64,000 nucleotides of DNA. It comes from Phoronis australis. Taxonomy: Eukaryota; Phoronida; Phoronidae. Position numbers and translations under genes: made by a program. The notes beneath the pieces are model-generated. The model saw nothing but the letters and a program-made list of their open reading frames with translations. It was not told where the DNA came from and did not search any database. The DNA lies in contig NMRA01000178.1 in assembly GCA_002633005.1 (NCBI GenBank), positions 136,240-200,239 on the forward strand. Reading direction: 5' to 3'. Of the stretch, positions 1 through 13,100 are shown piece after piece (the stretch's first letter is position 1; every line of letters starts with the position of its first letter).

Positions 1-893
1 CTAGCAAACAATTTGTAATAAGATAAAAGTCGACCATCGAGGATGGTTTTTACTTTCACAAATGCAGTATTCGTGCATATAAAATTCAATAGCAGCATTT
101 GCATCCTATGTGGATGGTCTCTGAATCACAGTTACTGTGTGCACATTGAAGTTTGTGATAATTGTGATAACGCAGTCACACATCCGTTGAATTTTCTTAC
201 AACTGTTTGCATTCAGAGACTTTGATGTTACCGAGTTGTCGCTGTAGACTTTCTTTTTTACAGGCATTAAAATAGTGAGCAGTGAATAGGCCAGAGGAGT
301 GTATTGGCAATGGATTGTTTGTTTGGTGTGGGAATCACTGACAATAAACTGTCAGCTTTTTGTTTGATTAGGAAGATATTTATACTAGTACTTAAGAGAA
401 AGCAGGGGTTCGACATGAATACTAATACTAATACTATTATTTATCAACAACATGGTACAACCTCGTATGTTTCACTGGATTACCTCCCATGGTATTTCCC
501 TGGAGTTGGACTTATCTGGCATTGCACAGCCCGAACACTCACTTGATCTTTCCATGAAAACTGTTTCCTTTGAGGATTTGTGGGTACTCTCGTGTGCACA
601 CTATATTCATGTGTATACTTGTGAGTTCGACAGTTGTTAAAAAGTTCTTGTGGATACCAAAAGGAAACGGACAAAAGGGCTCATTATTCAGCATCGTTGA
701 AGCTGAGCGCAAGAAAAATTCCATGTTACTTATCTGTTATTCTGCCAGGTTATCAGATTCACCGTGACCATGTTATTCATCTAGTACATGTTATTCTCCA
801 CAGGTTATAGCTGGTCATATTCACTATGTATATCGTTACCATGTTATTTGTCTGGTTCATACTATTTGTCTAGCACCTTGTTATTCTCCACAG
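1..893 (+). other. Intron of the TMEM9-like gene with a decoy exon copy
   Basis: No TMEM9 lumenal exon (CxC-rich) can be read here, and the small open frames are unsupported. From about 788 to 868 the sequence is a degenerate copy of 880-950: both hold ttattctccacaggttat, then a tggtcatattca-like stretch and ttaccatgttatttgtct. The upstream copy keeps the acceptor cag but its reading frame no longer encodes the membrane segment. Confidence 0.6.
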
Positions 894-1649
894 GTTATGG
901 TCATATTCATCATCTGCATTGTTACCATGTTATTTGTCTACATGTTATTCCTGCTAATCCTGGATCCACTCATGAACAAGACAAGCCCGTCATACAGACC
1001 TCATGTGGACGAACACATTGAAGTGGTGAGTGATTTTGCTGCACTGATTAAACCTGCTACTGAAATTATAATTTTATTTATATTGTAACAAAAACCATCA
1101 GTTGTATGGAGGCCTAGTCGAGCTAAAAAATGTTCTTTCAGGTGTGTGAATTACTTCATTTCTTAGAAATTGTAAGTCAGAGTGAAACTGTTTGCTTTGT
1201 CATTTTTTGTGGGAACAGTGTGAAGTATTGCTTGATTCTGAGGCTGGACTATTACTTTCAAATCAACATGTAGGACATGTTCAAGCTTGTTTAATCAAGC
1301 GTGGCAAGTAGGTCAATTGTATGTTAATCAAGCGTGGCAAGTAGGTCAATTGTATGTTAATGCACGATATCAAGTTGAATTGATGAGAAATCTATCATCT
1401 CTCTGTGTTTCACTTGCGTGCAGCAGTAGTTGTTACTGGAGGAGATTCTATCCTCTTGCTAACTCTGATATCTTTGTGTGCTGTTTGTAGGATGACTTTG
1501 CTGCTGCAGGCGATACAGAATCTATAACTATACGACCAACACGGACTCGCAACGTTATGCAACGAGTGCGAAGTGAACAAGAGAAATGGAAAGACACGGT
1601 GGAAACACAGCGAAAACACATATTTGACAGGCATACTATGTTAAACTGA
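894..1649 (+). CDS. TMEM9: TMEM9/TMEM9B-family membrane protein, last two coding exons (3' part of gene)
   Basis: Two phase-0 exons, 894-1025 and 1491-1649, joined by a GT-AG intron (donor gtgagt at 1026, acceptor ending at 1490), give the last 96 residues. The first exon encodes a hydrophobic membrane segment (VMVIFIICIVTMLFVYML) followed by LDPLM, as in TMEM9, where the segment is followed by a conserved (L/V)DPL. The second encodes the conserved cytoplasmic tail: RTRNVMQRVRSEQEKWK, then TQRKHIFDRHTMLN and a TGA stop; vertebrate TMEM9 ends in a very similar RKTVFDRHKML. TMEM9 proteins are type I membrane proteins of late endosomes and lysosomes that associate with the V-ATPase. The cysteine-rich lumenal part and signal peptide are not in the window, so the upstream exons lie to the left. 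A degenerate copy of the first exon's 5' end lies just upstream. Recognition is by family signature, not alignment. Confidence 0.9.
1287..1362 (+). repeat. 33-bp tandem duplication in TMEM9 intron
   Basis: The unit aatcaagcgtggcaagtagg + tcaattgtatgtt occurs twice head to tail inside the last TMEM9 intron. No coding role is visible. Confidence 0.8.
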
Positions 1650-1739
1650 AATGTGTGCTTGGTGTGTTTTTGCTTTGCTGGATAAGTTCTGTTCTCCTTG
1701 ACTCCTGAGCTTGAAGAAAATTAATGAAAGCACAGAACT

Positions 1740-1826
1740 GACACGAGTTGGTGCCTGGTCAAAGGTCAGACATGAGTCAGTGCCTGGTGAAAGATCAGAC
1801 ATGAGTCAGTGCCAGGTCAAAGGTCA
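1740..1826 (+). repeat. 29-bp tandem repeat, three copies, TMEM9 3' flank
   Basis: Units start at 1740, 1769 and 1798 with the form gacatgagtcagtgcctggt followed by caaaggtca, with few differences. It lies about 90 bp after the TMEM9 stop, probably in the 3' UTR. Confidence 0.8.
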
Positions 1827-2742
1827 GACATAATTCTCTTTGGTTAAAATGATGGTGAAGAGACAGTAACTGTTATATGTCTGAAGATTGAATTTTGAGG
1901 CAAGTTCTTTTACAGCACACATTATAAGGTAGTGCTGGGGTTATTTATTACTGGTGATATTCGACTATTCCTTGTGTAGGGCACAGTTACCTCAAGATGT
2001 ATGTTGACTCCGTTCTGTAGATAGTGCTCACAATAGAGTGACAAGATGAGCCTTGTAAATCTAGAAAATCCTTGTCATGGGATTGTCGCTTGTGAACAGA
2101 TATGCTAAGCCGTGTTTCATGTGTGTCGTAGCTGTTTAGAGCAAATCAGTTTCTAATTGTAATGTTTGTATTTACCTTTTAATTTCCGGTCTATTTTTTT
2201 CTCAACTAAATTCCTTTATGAGTTTTGCTTTGTTTTTGACTCATGTTAAATACTCGTTTGGTTTGCTATGTAAGCCTGTGATGTTCCTTTAGGTCAGTCT
2301 TAGTGGATTCTGTTGTCTTCAACTGTGATGATTTCATAAATCATGAAAGAAGTTTTATTCTGATTAATATTCAGATTGATATTTTATAATTTGTTACCGT
2401 GGTGATTGTTAACTGTATTTATAGTTTAGTAATGACTGTGTTAAGGTTAACTTTGAGATTCACTTGTGTAGACCATGTCATGGTAACATGGATTGTTATT
2501 CTTCCAAGGTTGATGCTTTAAAAAGTAAGTTAATCATTACTTTAGCTGGATTTGAACTAGTTTAACGTCATATGCTTCTTGTGCAAACCCAATTAGATAC
2601 AAAGCTTTGATTTTGGAAGGAAAAACTCAAATTTCTGTGAAATGTTCCCTGTCGGAATGACATGAATCTCTCATACGGTGTGTTGTTTTTGACAAGTTTT
2701 ACAGTTATTCAGTCTGACTATGCCACAAATGTATGACTTTCT

Positions 2743-2870
2743 TCAGTCACAGACGTGTCAGTTACTGACCTGTCACGGTTACAGACATGTCAGTCACAGA
2801 CGTGTCAGTCACAGATGTGTCACAGTTGCAGACGTGTCACAATCACAGACGTGTCAGTCACAGTTGTGTT
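2743..2870 (+). repeat. Degenerate 15-18 bp minisatellite (cagtcacagacgtgt)
   Basis: About eight imperfect copies of cagtcacagacgtgt and variants (cagttgcagacgtgt, caatcacagacgtgt) run head to tail downstream of TMEM9. No gene is visible in it. Confidence 0.75.
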
Positions 2871-5800
2871 GTTGAATGATCATTTGTGCACATTGAAACT
2901 TGCGTGGAAAACCACTCATTAAATCTGAACTCCCTACGATCATGATGACAAAAAAATTCCCATGCAAATCATTACGGCGATGATTTTGGTTTGCTCAAGT
3001 AAAGTTCCAAGTGTATTAGCATTCCTTCCTCTGCAGCTGGCCCTCTGTACATCTGAGTATGCTGAGAGTAGGTGAACAAGTGCTTGCCAATAAAAGTTGT
3101 TATATCTTGAATGGGACGTCACATTTCTCTGTTTTTCATTTTCATCACAGTGGCAAAAGCTGGTCAAACGAATTGTATTTGAGTAAAAAAAAATGACAGG
3201 CATAACTTGGGTGAATGTATTAGTCTAAAATCCTTCAATGAAGCCAATAACACTGAGACAGGTGCCATGGCAAGGCTCTGTATGACAAAATTATAATGGC
3301 TTCAAACCAGTGTTCAGTCCAAGAAGCCAACTAACTAAGACCATTTTCTGTTATAAAATTGTTCCTTACTTGGATGATAAGTGATTTCTTGGTTAGAAAA
3401 GAACTGACAATTCATAGAGACTGTTAAGCACATAAAATGACACACCGTGACAACTGAACTTGAAGAGCATGGTCTCTAGTAACCACGAGTTATCAGTTCC
3501 ACCAAATCCCTGAAATCACCTCTGTTTTGACTAAGGAATAATTTGGGACTATTTTCATTACATCGGGAAGAGATAACTCTCCCTGATTACATTGGGTGGT
3601 TTAAATCAAAATCTGGGTTTAGCTGCTTCAAGGTTTTCTGCTTGAAAAGTCGTAAGAATGTCATATAGATGAATTCACTTACAAATGAAAGATTTCCTGT
3701 ATTCTGTCAAAAGTATGATACAGACAATGGCTATCTTTGTATTCCACGATTACAAGACGGTCGATTCATTTCATGGCACCAAACAGGTGACTGATAAATC
3801 AATTCATTCAATGGCACCAAACAGCTCAAACTAACTAGAAGTCCCTACACAACATATTGAAGACAACAGACTGCTAAGGTACATATTATGAACTTTACAT
3901 CCTATAGCAAATTATGATTTGGCAGGTTGAGAATTTGAAAGACAAACCTGCGTAGATCACGCCTCCAGCTGTCAAACACTCGTCACCAGATTATTGACGA
4001 AGGGAGACGACTTCGAACGTGTGAATGTTTATTGTAGTTTGTGAACACTGGAATTGATCAAAGTCTTTGTTCAGCAGCAAGTCTCATATTCCTCCAGAGA
4101 CAATAATATCGTCAGTTAGTGGGTGACATGCACTTTTGATACGAAATAATAACGGAGACTGAAAATTCCAGTATTCTCAAATCAAAGCCTGGAACACAGG
4201 TTATCTTGTTTTGACATCACATTCTCACAATCCTTAACACTGTCGTATTATTGTTACACGACCAATGACAGTTTCGTCCTCCGATTGGTTTAAATGCAGC
4301 GCAACAACTTCCAATATGAAGTATGTTATGTTGACCAACTTAATGTAGAGCATTACTTTAATTTATCATTCATGCCACCAGACGTCGGATGACACTACAT
4401 ATGATATTACCAATCAGACGCTGTACAGACCTGACCATAAACCCTGAGATGACGATGCAAGTTCACCAATGCATGAGAACAAGATAATCTAATAACAGAC
4501 AAAAGAAGGGGAGGCAATAAGCCATGGTGGTCATGTAATCAAACAAATATTGAGCGATCCCATTGCCATATCAGACCATATGGACCTGATGTAAACCTCT
4601 GGATCGGCCCACAGTAGTATATCAGCACAGCATATTGCATTCATAAGAGACAATAACCTATTGCACTGTAAGTTTATTAGCACATATACAAGACAGTTTC
4701 AATAAACAATACCACTGTAGTCTGTTTGACTTCCCTCTGTGCATCACACAGTAGCAAAAATAATTGCAACTCAACAGTGACCAATTACCATACAAGGCAG
4801 TAATTAAGGATATTGCAGTTAAAGTTATGATAGAGTGTTGTTTGATAAAAATGGGTGACAGGTATTTGTAAGGACATTGCACAGTGACAGTCTGCTTTCA
4901 ACCTAATAACTTTACTTCACAGCTATAGAAGAAATGTTCTATACCAATCCATGGACTATAATGGGACACTTTCAAATAGCAACCTGGCCACTGATCACAT
5001 GGGACCAGATACCAGTGGCCTCTAGAGGACGATGAGGCTCGCTGCAACTTTTGTTTAAAACACACCATGTCTAATCACATACATTGTAAAAGGGTCTTTT
5101 TACAAACTTAGTCAAACTGTTCCCGTATGCTACCTACTGCGCAGACAAAATAACTCCTCGTACAGCTAGGCCACGATATGAGTCATCGATACCACATGAT
5201 CAACCACCACTGCTTCCTGAAAGTCTCCAATCAACTAATGTTTCACAAGTAGACTGATTATAAGAACATCCGTGAGTGGACAGTTATATTTGGGAACCAA
5301 ACACAGGAAAGATTGTCACAAATGGATCTAGCATATAATGTGAAGAATATATGATTCAAATGAGAGAGATGAACATTGTGTAGAAGAGTATCATGGACAC
5401 CAACAGCACCAAAATAACATTCAAAGAATTCCATAACAAACTATGTGGACGAACACATTCAAGGATCTACATATTTTTAAATACAACAAAATAAATAAAC
5501 AGGAGGCCAAATGAATTGAAAGGAGATAATTTTTCTCAAACATAACAAAATAAATAAATCTAAAAATAAAATGTAAATTTTTCAACTGGGCAACAGCCGT
5601 AATTTATCAGCACTCAGTGAGATTCATTGTCACATGCAGCAGAGTGGACTGCTCACATTAAGAACATAAAAATGCCACATACAAATATAGACTGATTCTG
5701 AAGGCAATACCAGGCCATAACCTGAGGCTAAAAGCCAATGAGGTCCACATGACCTGATACACACAATGGATCAATCTACATTTTGGTTTAATTACACGAC

Positions 5801-7193
5801 CACTGATGACTTTTCGTTTCCTTTCCCTTACAGTTGATGTACTGACATCGTCTCCTCACCGTATGGTCAAGGTTTAAGGTTTCTAGATTGGCCAGATCGC
5901 AAATAGCAACTTTTGACACCATGGCGGCATGAAGTGATACTCCACACTAAGCTGGTCTATATTATGCTATATCAAAAGTTATTGTACCACATTTCAGCCA
6001 ATCAAGAAACAGAAGCATCACTGGTCATGTAACATGTAATGTGCCCACACCAGAGACACCTTGTGTCTGAAGACTTAAGGTTATGTTGGACCTTATCCAC
6101 TCGCCTCTGGATATAGCCAAATATCTACAAAAGCATAAATTTCAACTTAGTAAAAGCATGTATTTTCTGAAAGTAGAAAGAAACTGTAGAATTTGATTCT
6201 TTGATTTTATCTACTATTAATAGGATCACCTGACTGTTTTTTAGTGAAATTAAGCAAAAAGAGAAAAGTTACATCCACACCAATGACATGGCCAACTTTT
6301 CTTTGATACAAAATGTACAAGGTGAAATCTCAAAAAAATAATGTTACAGTTTTCTAAATTATCATTTCGTTTTCATTTTATGCCACTTCTGATTTTTTCA
6401 TGAAAAATCACAACAGTCCTATTTTTGATAGCCCCTCATGCAAAAGAGAAATGTTTTGAAAACAATGCCAACAGCATTTTTGAGAACAGTGCAGATAAAG
6501 CACAGTACATGAACGTTTCATATAAACCTCTATCAGTCCGAGATATGATGTTCCAAAGTGAGTCACGTTTGGCCATTTATATAGGGTCCTACATCACCTT
6601 AAGTCCTAACTACGTACCTGACACACAAAGTGAAACTGCACAATACTATTGACTTGATTTGTCTCACATTAATTCATGCAAGTGCGGTAAAATTTCACCA
6701 AATGAATGTAGGACACAATGGACAAGTGAAGTTATATTTTCATGGGATATTCTACATCAGCTTTTTTGTACCAATTTCAAAAGTTTTGCACTATAACTAC
6801 TATCAAGCACTGCTTCAAAAAATTGTGGGCAACCACAAAATGTTTGAAGCGTATGAAAAAAATATTCAGCTATTACTTTTGTCCGATACTGGCGATATTT
6901 TACGGGCATAAATGTTTTCAACGATGGCTGAATATTAAATGTAATATCACTTCACTGCTAACATTATTCTATACCAATTCTCCACCAATGACACGGCCAA
7001 TGAATGGTATCCCGTTTACACAGACAGAAGTCAAAACAATGTGATAGACTTCCCGGGTAAGTTGTCACAAGGTACTCAAGGGGTGTGGCTACTGAGTTCA
7101 TTTTACTGGGAACTGATCGACTGACAACTTGTTCCACAGCGCACTCTGCATGCTCTGACACTGTTTCTCTGTCCTCTTACGTCACAACCTTGC

Positions 7194-10100
7194 TCATTCC
7201 AAGTAGATGTCTTCTGTTGGATGCTGGAAGGCCAAGTACTCGGCATAAAAACGCTGGAATGCATATCTGCAATAAAAGAGGAGACCAAAGTCTTGAAACT
7301 GGCAAGTGGAAAAAAAACTACTGACCGCTGACACCAAGCATACATTAGTAAAAAATAACGTATAACGTCACTAATAAAGTGTATAATGTCATTAATATAA
7401 CGAGGGAGGGTGACGCTGCGCTGCATTAAGATCAATTCAAAACACACCAATACCCATTTGCTAACAAAAGATCAACTTCCAGTTCTCTGGTAGTAGAAAA
7501 ATGCATTGCCTCATTGACCTAGTTTGTGAAAGGTAGGACCTTTAATGGACTTAGAAGCTAAATCGGACAAGTGAAAATGATTTCTTGTCAGCACAGCAAC
7601 TATGCAATGGTAAAATTAACTGGCATTACCATGATGAATGGTGAACTACTTTAGATGTAGAACTGTGATCAGCAGGACAGCAAAGAGTAGAGTCCCCTAG
7701 CAACGCACACCATTGTGGGTAAATACCCCCAAAAGAGAGAGCACTGCCATCTTCTAGGGAGTAATTATGTAATTCTGCACTGATTTCACACAAAAATAAT
7801 TGCCATAACTTGCCAAAATTGTCATTTTTCTACTTCTCAAAGGCTGATCACTTTACACCACAAATACTGGAAAACTAGCCGAAAGTAATACCATGCTAGA
7901 AATGGATCATAGAAATTTATGAATTTTTGTTTTTGTGGAGAAGTTTGACAAAATAGAGTTTCACTTGTCACCCATATTATGAGTTAAATATGCGAAAAAT
8001 TACCCTGCTCAAAGGGGACATATACTTTTACTGCTTGCCAGACAAAATCAACTTATCGCTGCATACGTGCACCCAGGGGGGGCTTGGGAGGAGCTCAGAC
8101 AAACCCCTCTCATTTGGCGAAGTGAGCAAAAGGATCTGCCTCAGAGAATCAAAAACACCGAAAAAAGTAGAAAACGAGACAAAAGTCCACAATCAAGATA
8201 GGCAAATGCACAATTCATAGCTGAGCGTACCCCGTGAATATTAGTGAAAGGTCCACATTCTCAAAAATTTGAGCCCCCCCATTTTTTATACTGGTTGTGT
8301 GCATGCTCTGTGAGATACTTAAAGGAGAATCTGCTATTTTTTCTCAAAATGAGTTGTTTTAGAAGACTAAACAGTTAATCTACCAAATGTTCCTCATTGT
8401 CTTCTCAGTATTATTTGAAAAATATTGCTGGCTGATATCCACACTGCATTTTACAGCTGGACCATTTAATGGACATTTCTTGACCTCTTGACCACGAGGT
8501 CACTAACTCACCCTACTGCCTCTCCAACGTTTTTTGTCGACTGTTCGCCAAGAAACACATGAGCAGCAAAACGCATTTCAGTCGGGTGCTTAGTGATGAA
8601 ACCAAAATATCTGAAATAATAGTGATGAAACCAAAATATCTGAAATAACATTAGTTAATCAATAAAACATTTTTTTTCAAAATCGCAACTCTAAATGGAG
8701 CATATTTTGTTACAAAAATGATAAAGTGATAATAAAAATCCCAAAGGCTGGTAAAGGGGTGCAAAAAACTGATTGCTGAATCATCTATGAAATTTCAATG
8801 TTGACGTCTGCTTAAATGAGTTAACCAGGACAACACAACCCGGTGATTCATACTGCAATCAATCTAACCCAGTGAATACATTTACAAGTTGTATAAAGCC
8901 CACTTTTGCTATACTTACGTCTGCCGAATTGCATAAAGTGACAAAAAATCAACTATGAACAAAACTCCCATATCATTTCTGTCACGACTCAATAAGCCTA
9001 TCACTTCTATAGTTTACTTACTTTGGATTTTTAGGGTGTGAGCCGCAGAAAGACACATTTTTCAATGAGAAAAAGTGATTACAACAAGTTTGTCCATTCT
9101 GAAAACATGAAAGTATAAAACACTCAGTTTAAAATTTAAGAAATAAAGTAAACACATAGATAATAAGGTTGTGAAATATGTCAAATAAACACAGAAAATT
9201 CAGGAACCCCAACTGGGAATCGAATCACGGGCCTCTAGATTGCCAGTCTAGTGTCCTTACCACTGAGCTACTGAGGACACAATATCTGTGCAATTATAAC
9301 TGTAATTGTACAGATATCGCACAGATATTGGGTCCTCAGTAGCTCAGTGGTACAAGCACTAGACCGGCAATCTAGAGACCTGTGATTTGATTCCCAATTG
9401 GGGATCCTGAAAAATAAAGAAGATTAACCAGAATAAACATGAATGTTACCAGGACAACTTTTCAAGATCATCAATTTCAGTTTAGCACAGAGTGAATTAT
9501 CTCATTCAGTTCACAACAAGTAATCCAGCCTTACACTTATAAGTTTTATTTTTACTGAGAAATTTTACATTTCCACTTTTGACTATGTCACGTCCTTAAC
9601 TGGACAGCTTTCACTTTTGGCCATGTCGCGTGTAAAACTCAACAAAATAGCAAAGCCTCATATTCGCTTTGGCCGGTGAAAATCTTTGTGTTTCATGACT
9701 GCAGGTGAAATTGGTCACATACAAAAACAGAGAGTGGCTACATACCTTTGTTAAAGCTAGGATCTTCCTCAGCCTTTGAGCAATTTTGCCAGTCTTAGCA
9801 GTGTCACTCTCAGATTTGACTTTCTACAATTATATTGCATGGTTCATTACATGCAAGCTTACTTTCAAAGTATATCATAACTATTTATTAACAACTGGAT
9901 TGAAACAGCACGGCAAACGTCTTTGGTGCCTGGTTAAAGACGAAGGCAACCTTTTTTCGTGTCATTTTTAGTAAAAGTACGGTTCGTTGATTATCCAAGG
10001 CATATGCTTCAGACAAGAACAGCTCTTCGTAATTTTACTAATTAGTCATGTACTACTCCAGAAGTGACATTTAGGGGGTTAAGAATTTTCCACTATTTCG

Positions 10101-13100
10101 TTTCTAGTGCGTTCAAGTTACTGTGAGCATCTGTTCTACTGTTGTTTTTGCGCTGGTCTCCTAAAATTGTTGTCAGCACTTCCCATCGACGAATATTCTA
10201 CGACAAGCTAGGTTGTTAGAGAACTCAATGAATTACGTTGGATTTAGGAATTTTTTACTTTGTAGTAGCAGTGGTTGGATATATGTTTGAGTCCGAGTAT
10301 AGTGAGGCAGAATACAGACAGCTGTTGAGAGGGATTACGCAAAGACTGAGAACAGACGTGGTGGGACGTCTTGGTGCAAATGCAAGGTGTGCACTGTTAT
10401 ACACATTGAAAAATAAACTTGCACTGAAGTTTGAGCTGAAAAACGCTTTGTAACTATTACTGAAGAATTGTCCATCAACTTTTAAAATTTAACATACAAT
10501 ATATTAGCATTCAGAGCTACATGCAAAATGTAAGCCCGGCTATGATCTGCCCAGTACGGGAAGATGGCACAGTGCTGCTACCTACTGGCACTTTGGTCCT
10601 GTCTATCATCTTGATGCCGAGTTCATTCACTTCAACAGTACAGAGCGGTGCTGGCGCCGTGTTCAGTGTCATGCGCCGTGTCAACACCACTTTGTTCATG
10701 GCCTGCACCAACACATCAGTGCCTCTGTGTTGACTCACTTCTATAGAGCCAAGAAACCTCAGCACAAAGATGGCAGGCTTCAGTTTACCCCCATCTAATG
10801 GAATCAAATAAAAAACACAAAGTCAGTTATTATGTTTTTACATTTTCCAGTGCGTTTGCCCACTCTAATTAAAACTCCAATTGAAAACCTGTCATAGGCA
10901 AAGCTAATTCTTCTGACATCAAAGTGCCTCCTGTTGTCAATTATTGACCACACAAGAAACTAGGTAAATGGAATTTACAGGCACTTCACTTCAAAAATGT
11001 ACTTGAAACACAATTAAAGGGGTAAAAAGGTGCCTCTTGTCAAAAGCCAACTTTTGGTTTAGACTGCTTACAGTTATACACAATCAGTCTCATCTCGGTC
11101 CTTACTCAAATTAGAAAACATGACTTCTACCATGTTTTTTCCTCCTTAAGGGAGGGACTATTCTCGATGGTGCAGGGGAACAGCCCTCATTGTGCACCAA
11201 GTGAGCAACACGATGACCATCTATGAGGCAATTAGCAAATTACCTTCAACAATAGCGTCTTCGTGTAGAATTTTCAAATCCGTAGCATAGACTGCAGGAA
11301 ATATCCCATGCTGCCCTGTTCTGAGATTCATGCCTAAGGAAAAAAAGAGCTCATTTGTAAGTTTTCAATAATTCAAGGGAGATGGAATGTCCAGTCTCCA
11401 ATGTGTGTTCCCTCACAGCTCAAAGAACAGAATTGGTATGCTCACAAGTTAAAAGAATCCATAAATATCAGCACGGAGCGCTCCCTCTTGAACCGGGACC
11501 GCGGTCTACATCTGCCTCCCCTGTATTCCAACATACTCATTCATCGAAAAAGGCCTGGCGGACCAGGCCAAAACGTCTGCATCTAACCTGAATCGTCTCT
11601 AAGTAAGTGATTATTTCCTATTCCAATCTCACTACTAAACGTGGGCATTGTAAACAGTCCTGAAATAAACTGCTCACCCTCACACCAGAGGTCGTCACCT
11701 TCCACGTCAACAAAAATTGGATCCCCAATCTCTATGGCAACCTCATCCTCATGGCGAGGAATAAAGCGATGAGCACCTCGATGGGTTGGACACAGGTTAA
11801 CATCCTCGTTTATAGTGTTGGAGCTTGATGACTCTGTGAGGTATCCTGATAAAGGTAGACAATGTTAGAGTGACTTGATGACTCTGTGAGGTATCCTGAT
11901 AAAGGTAGACAATGTTAGAGTGACTTGATGACTCTGTGAGGTATCCTGATAAAGGTAGACAATGTTAGAGTGACTTGATGACTCTGTGAGGTATCCTGAT
12001 AAAGGTAGGCAATGTTAGAGTGACTTGTCAAATATTATGATCTACGGCATTTTGTCTTGGGCTTCTTCAATAATTTTCAATGTCCAAACAGTTAAATTTT
12101 AAAGCAGAGTACTTACCCCTATAGGACTGGACTGCCTCTGCTCTAACCGTGTTCAGGTAAGAAATGATTTCTAGGCTTGGTAACAACTGACGAAACCATG
12201 TTGCTGATGACTGGATGCACTTAATAAGTGGACACTTACAGGTTGCCATAATTTTATGTGCCACACGCAATAATGACTGCCAATCAATCTGATTTATGTC
12301 ATTGACTTAAGGTTGTCATGTGACAAAGGCAATTTGTTGTCCACCAATGGGAATGGGCTAGTTCTGGAGTTACTAAAGTTAAAGCTGGGATTTAAATTGT
12401 TATTCAAGCTGTACTGAACACATGGCTATAATTAGAGATAAAAGAGAAACATTGAACTATAATCTAACTGTGACTGCAAATCATTGAGAGGTTAATATGT
12501 TACATAATGGATGACACATGAAACCTTTCACAAATAAGCTTGTGAAGTAATAGATTAGTAAACTGACTTTTATCTTTAGATTCCAAATACAAAAAGCTTC
12601 TTTGTCATGACTATAATTATTGCAGCAAAAATATTTCATTCCATAATATCACATCACCATTGCCATAATGCCGAATGACAAACACGTAACATCACATAAT
12701 GAAGGCCTTACCGACCCATGATCAAGGCCATAATGTCACATATCACACCATATTGTCACATGATTAAGCAATCTGACAAGTAAACTGACCACTCGTGCGC
12801 ACACTGTCTCTCGTATCAACACGCTTCATTGGCTGTTCTTGTGGCGAGGAGTCCTGTTGTAGATACGGATTATTAGAACTGAGGAATGCCGGGTGTGACC
12901 TAGAGGTGGCGTTGAAGTTCATTTGACTCCCATAAAGAGTGTCTGACAGATGCCGGTCGATGACATCAGGAGTCTGTAAATAATTAAGGGCAATAACATT
13001 TAACTTAATTTCACTTTCTTTTGTTTTAGGGATTTCAACCAATCCTCATTCTGTCACTTGCTAATGCACCATTGATATCCCACATGAGGGATTAAATTAG

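Larger units (their letters stand above)
1650..7193. other. Convergent intergenic region and 3' UTRs between TMEM9-like and JIP-like genes
   Basis: AT-rich, with no exon I can support. It holds the two tandem repeats described separately and presumably the 3' UTRs of both convergent genes. A plus-strand AATAAA at 3089-3094 is a candidate poly(A) signal for TMEM9. On the minus strand several AATAAA reverse complements exist (for example near 4673) but none can be assigned. The small open frames at 2940, 4658, 6425 and 6630 have no recognisable domain. Confidence 0.4.

Noticed and set aside
4080-4180. Minus-strand CHPLTDDIIVSGGI as a JIP C-terminus
   Set aside because: Poor match; the true tail HPTEDIYLE with a phase-correct acceptor was found at 7266-7194.
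10238-10453. 71-codon plus frame with [19 protein letters not shown]
   Set aside because: Protein-like at first sight, but it lies inside a JIP intron, has no partner exons and matches no family I know.
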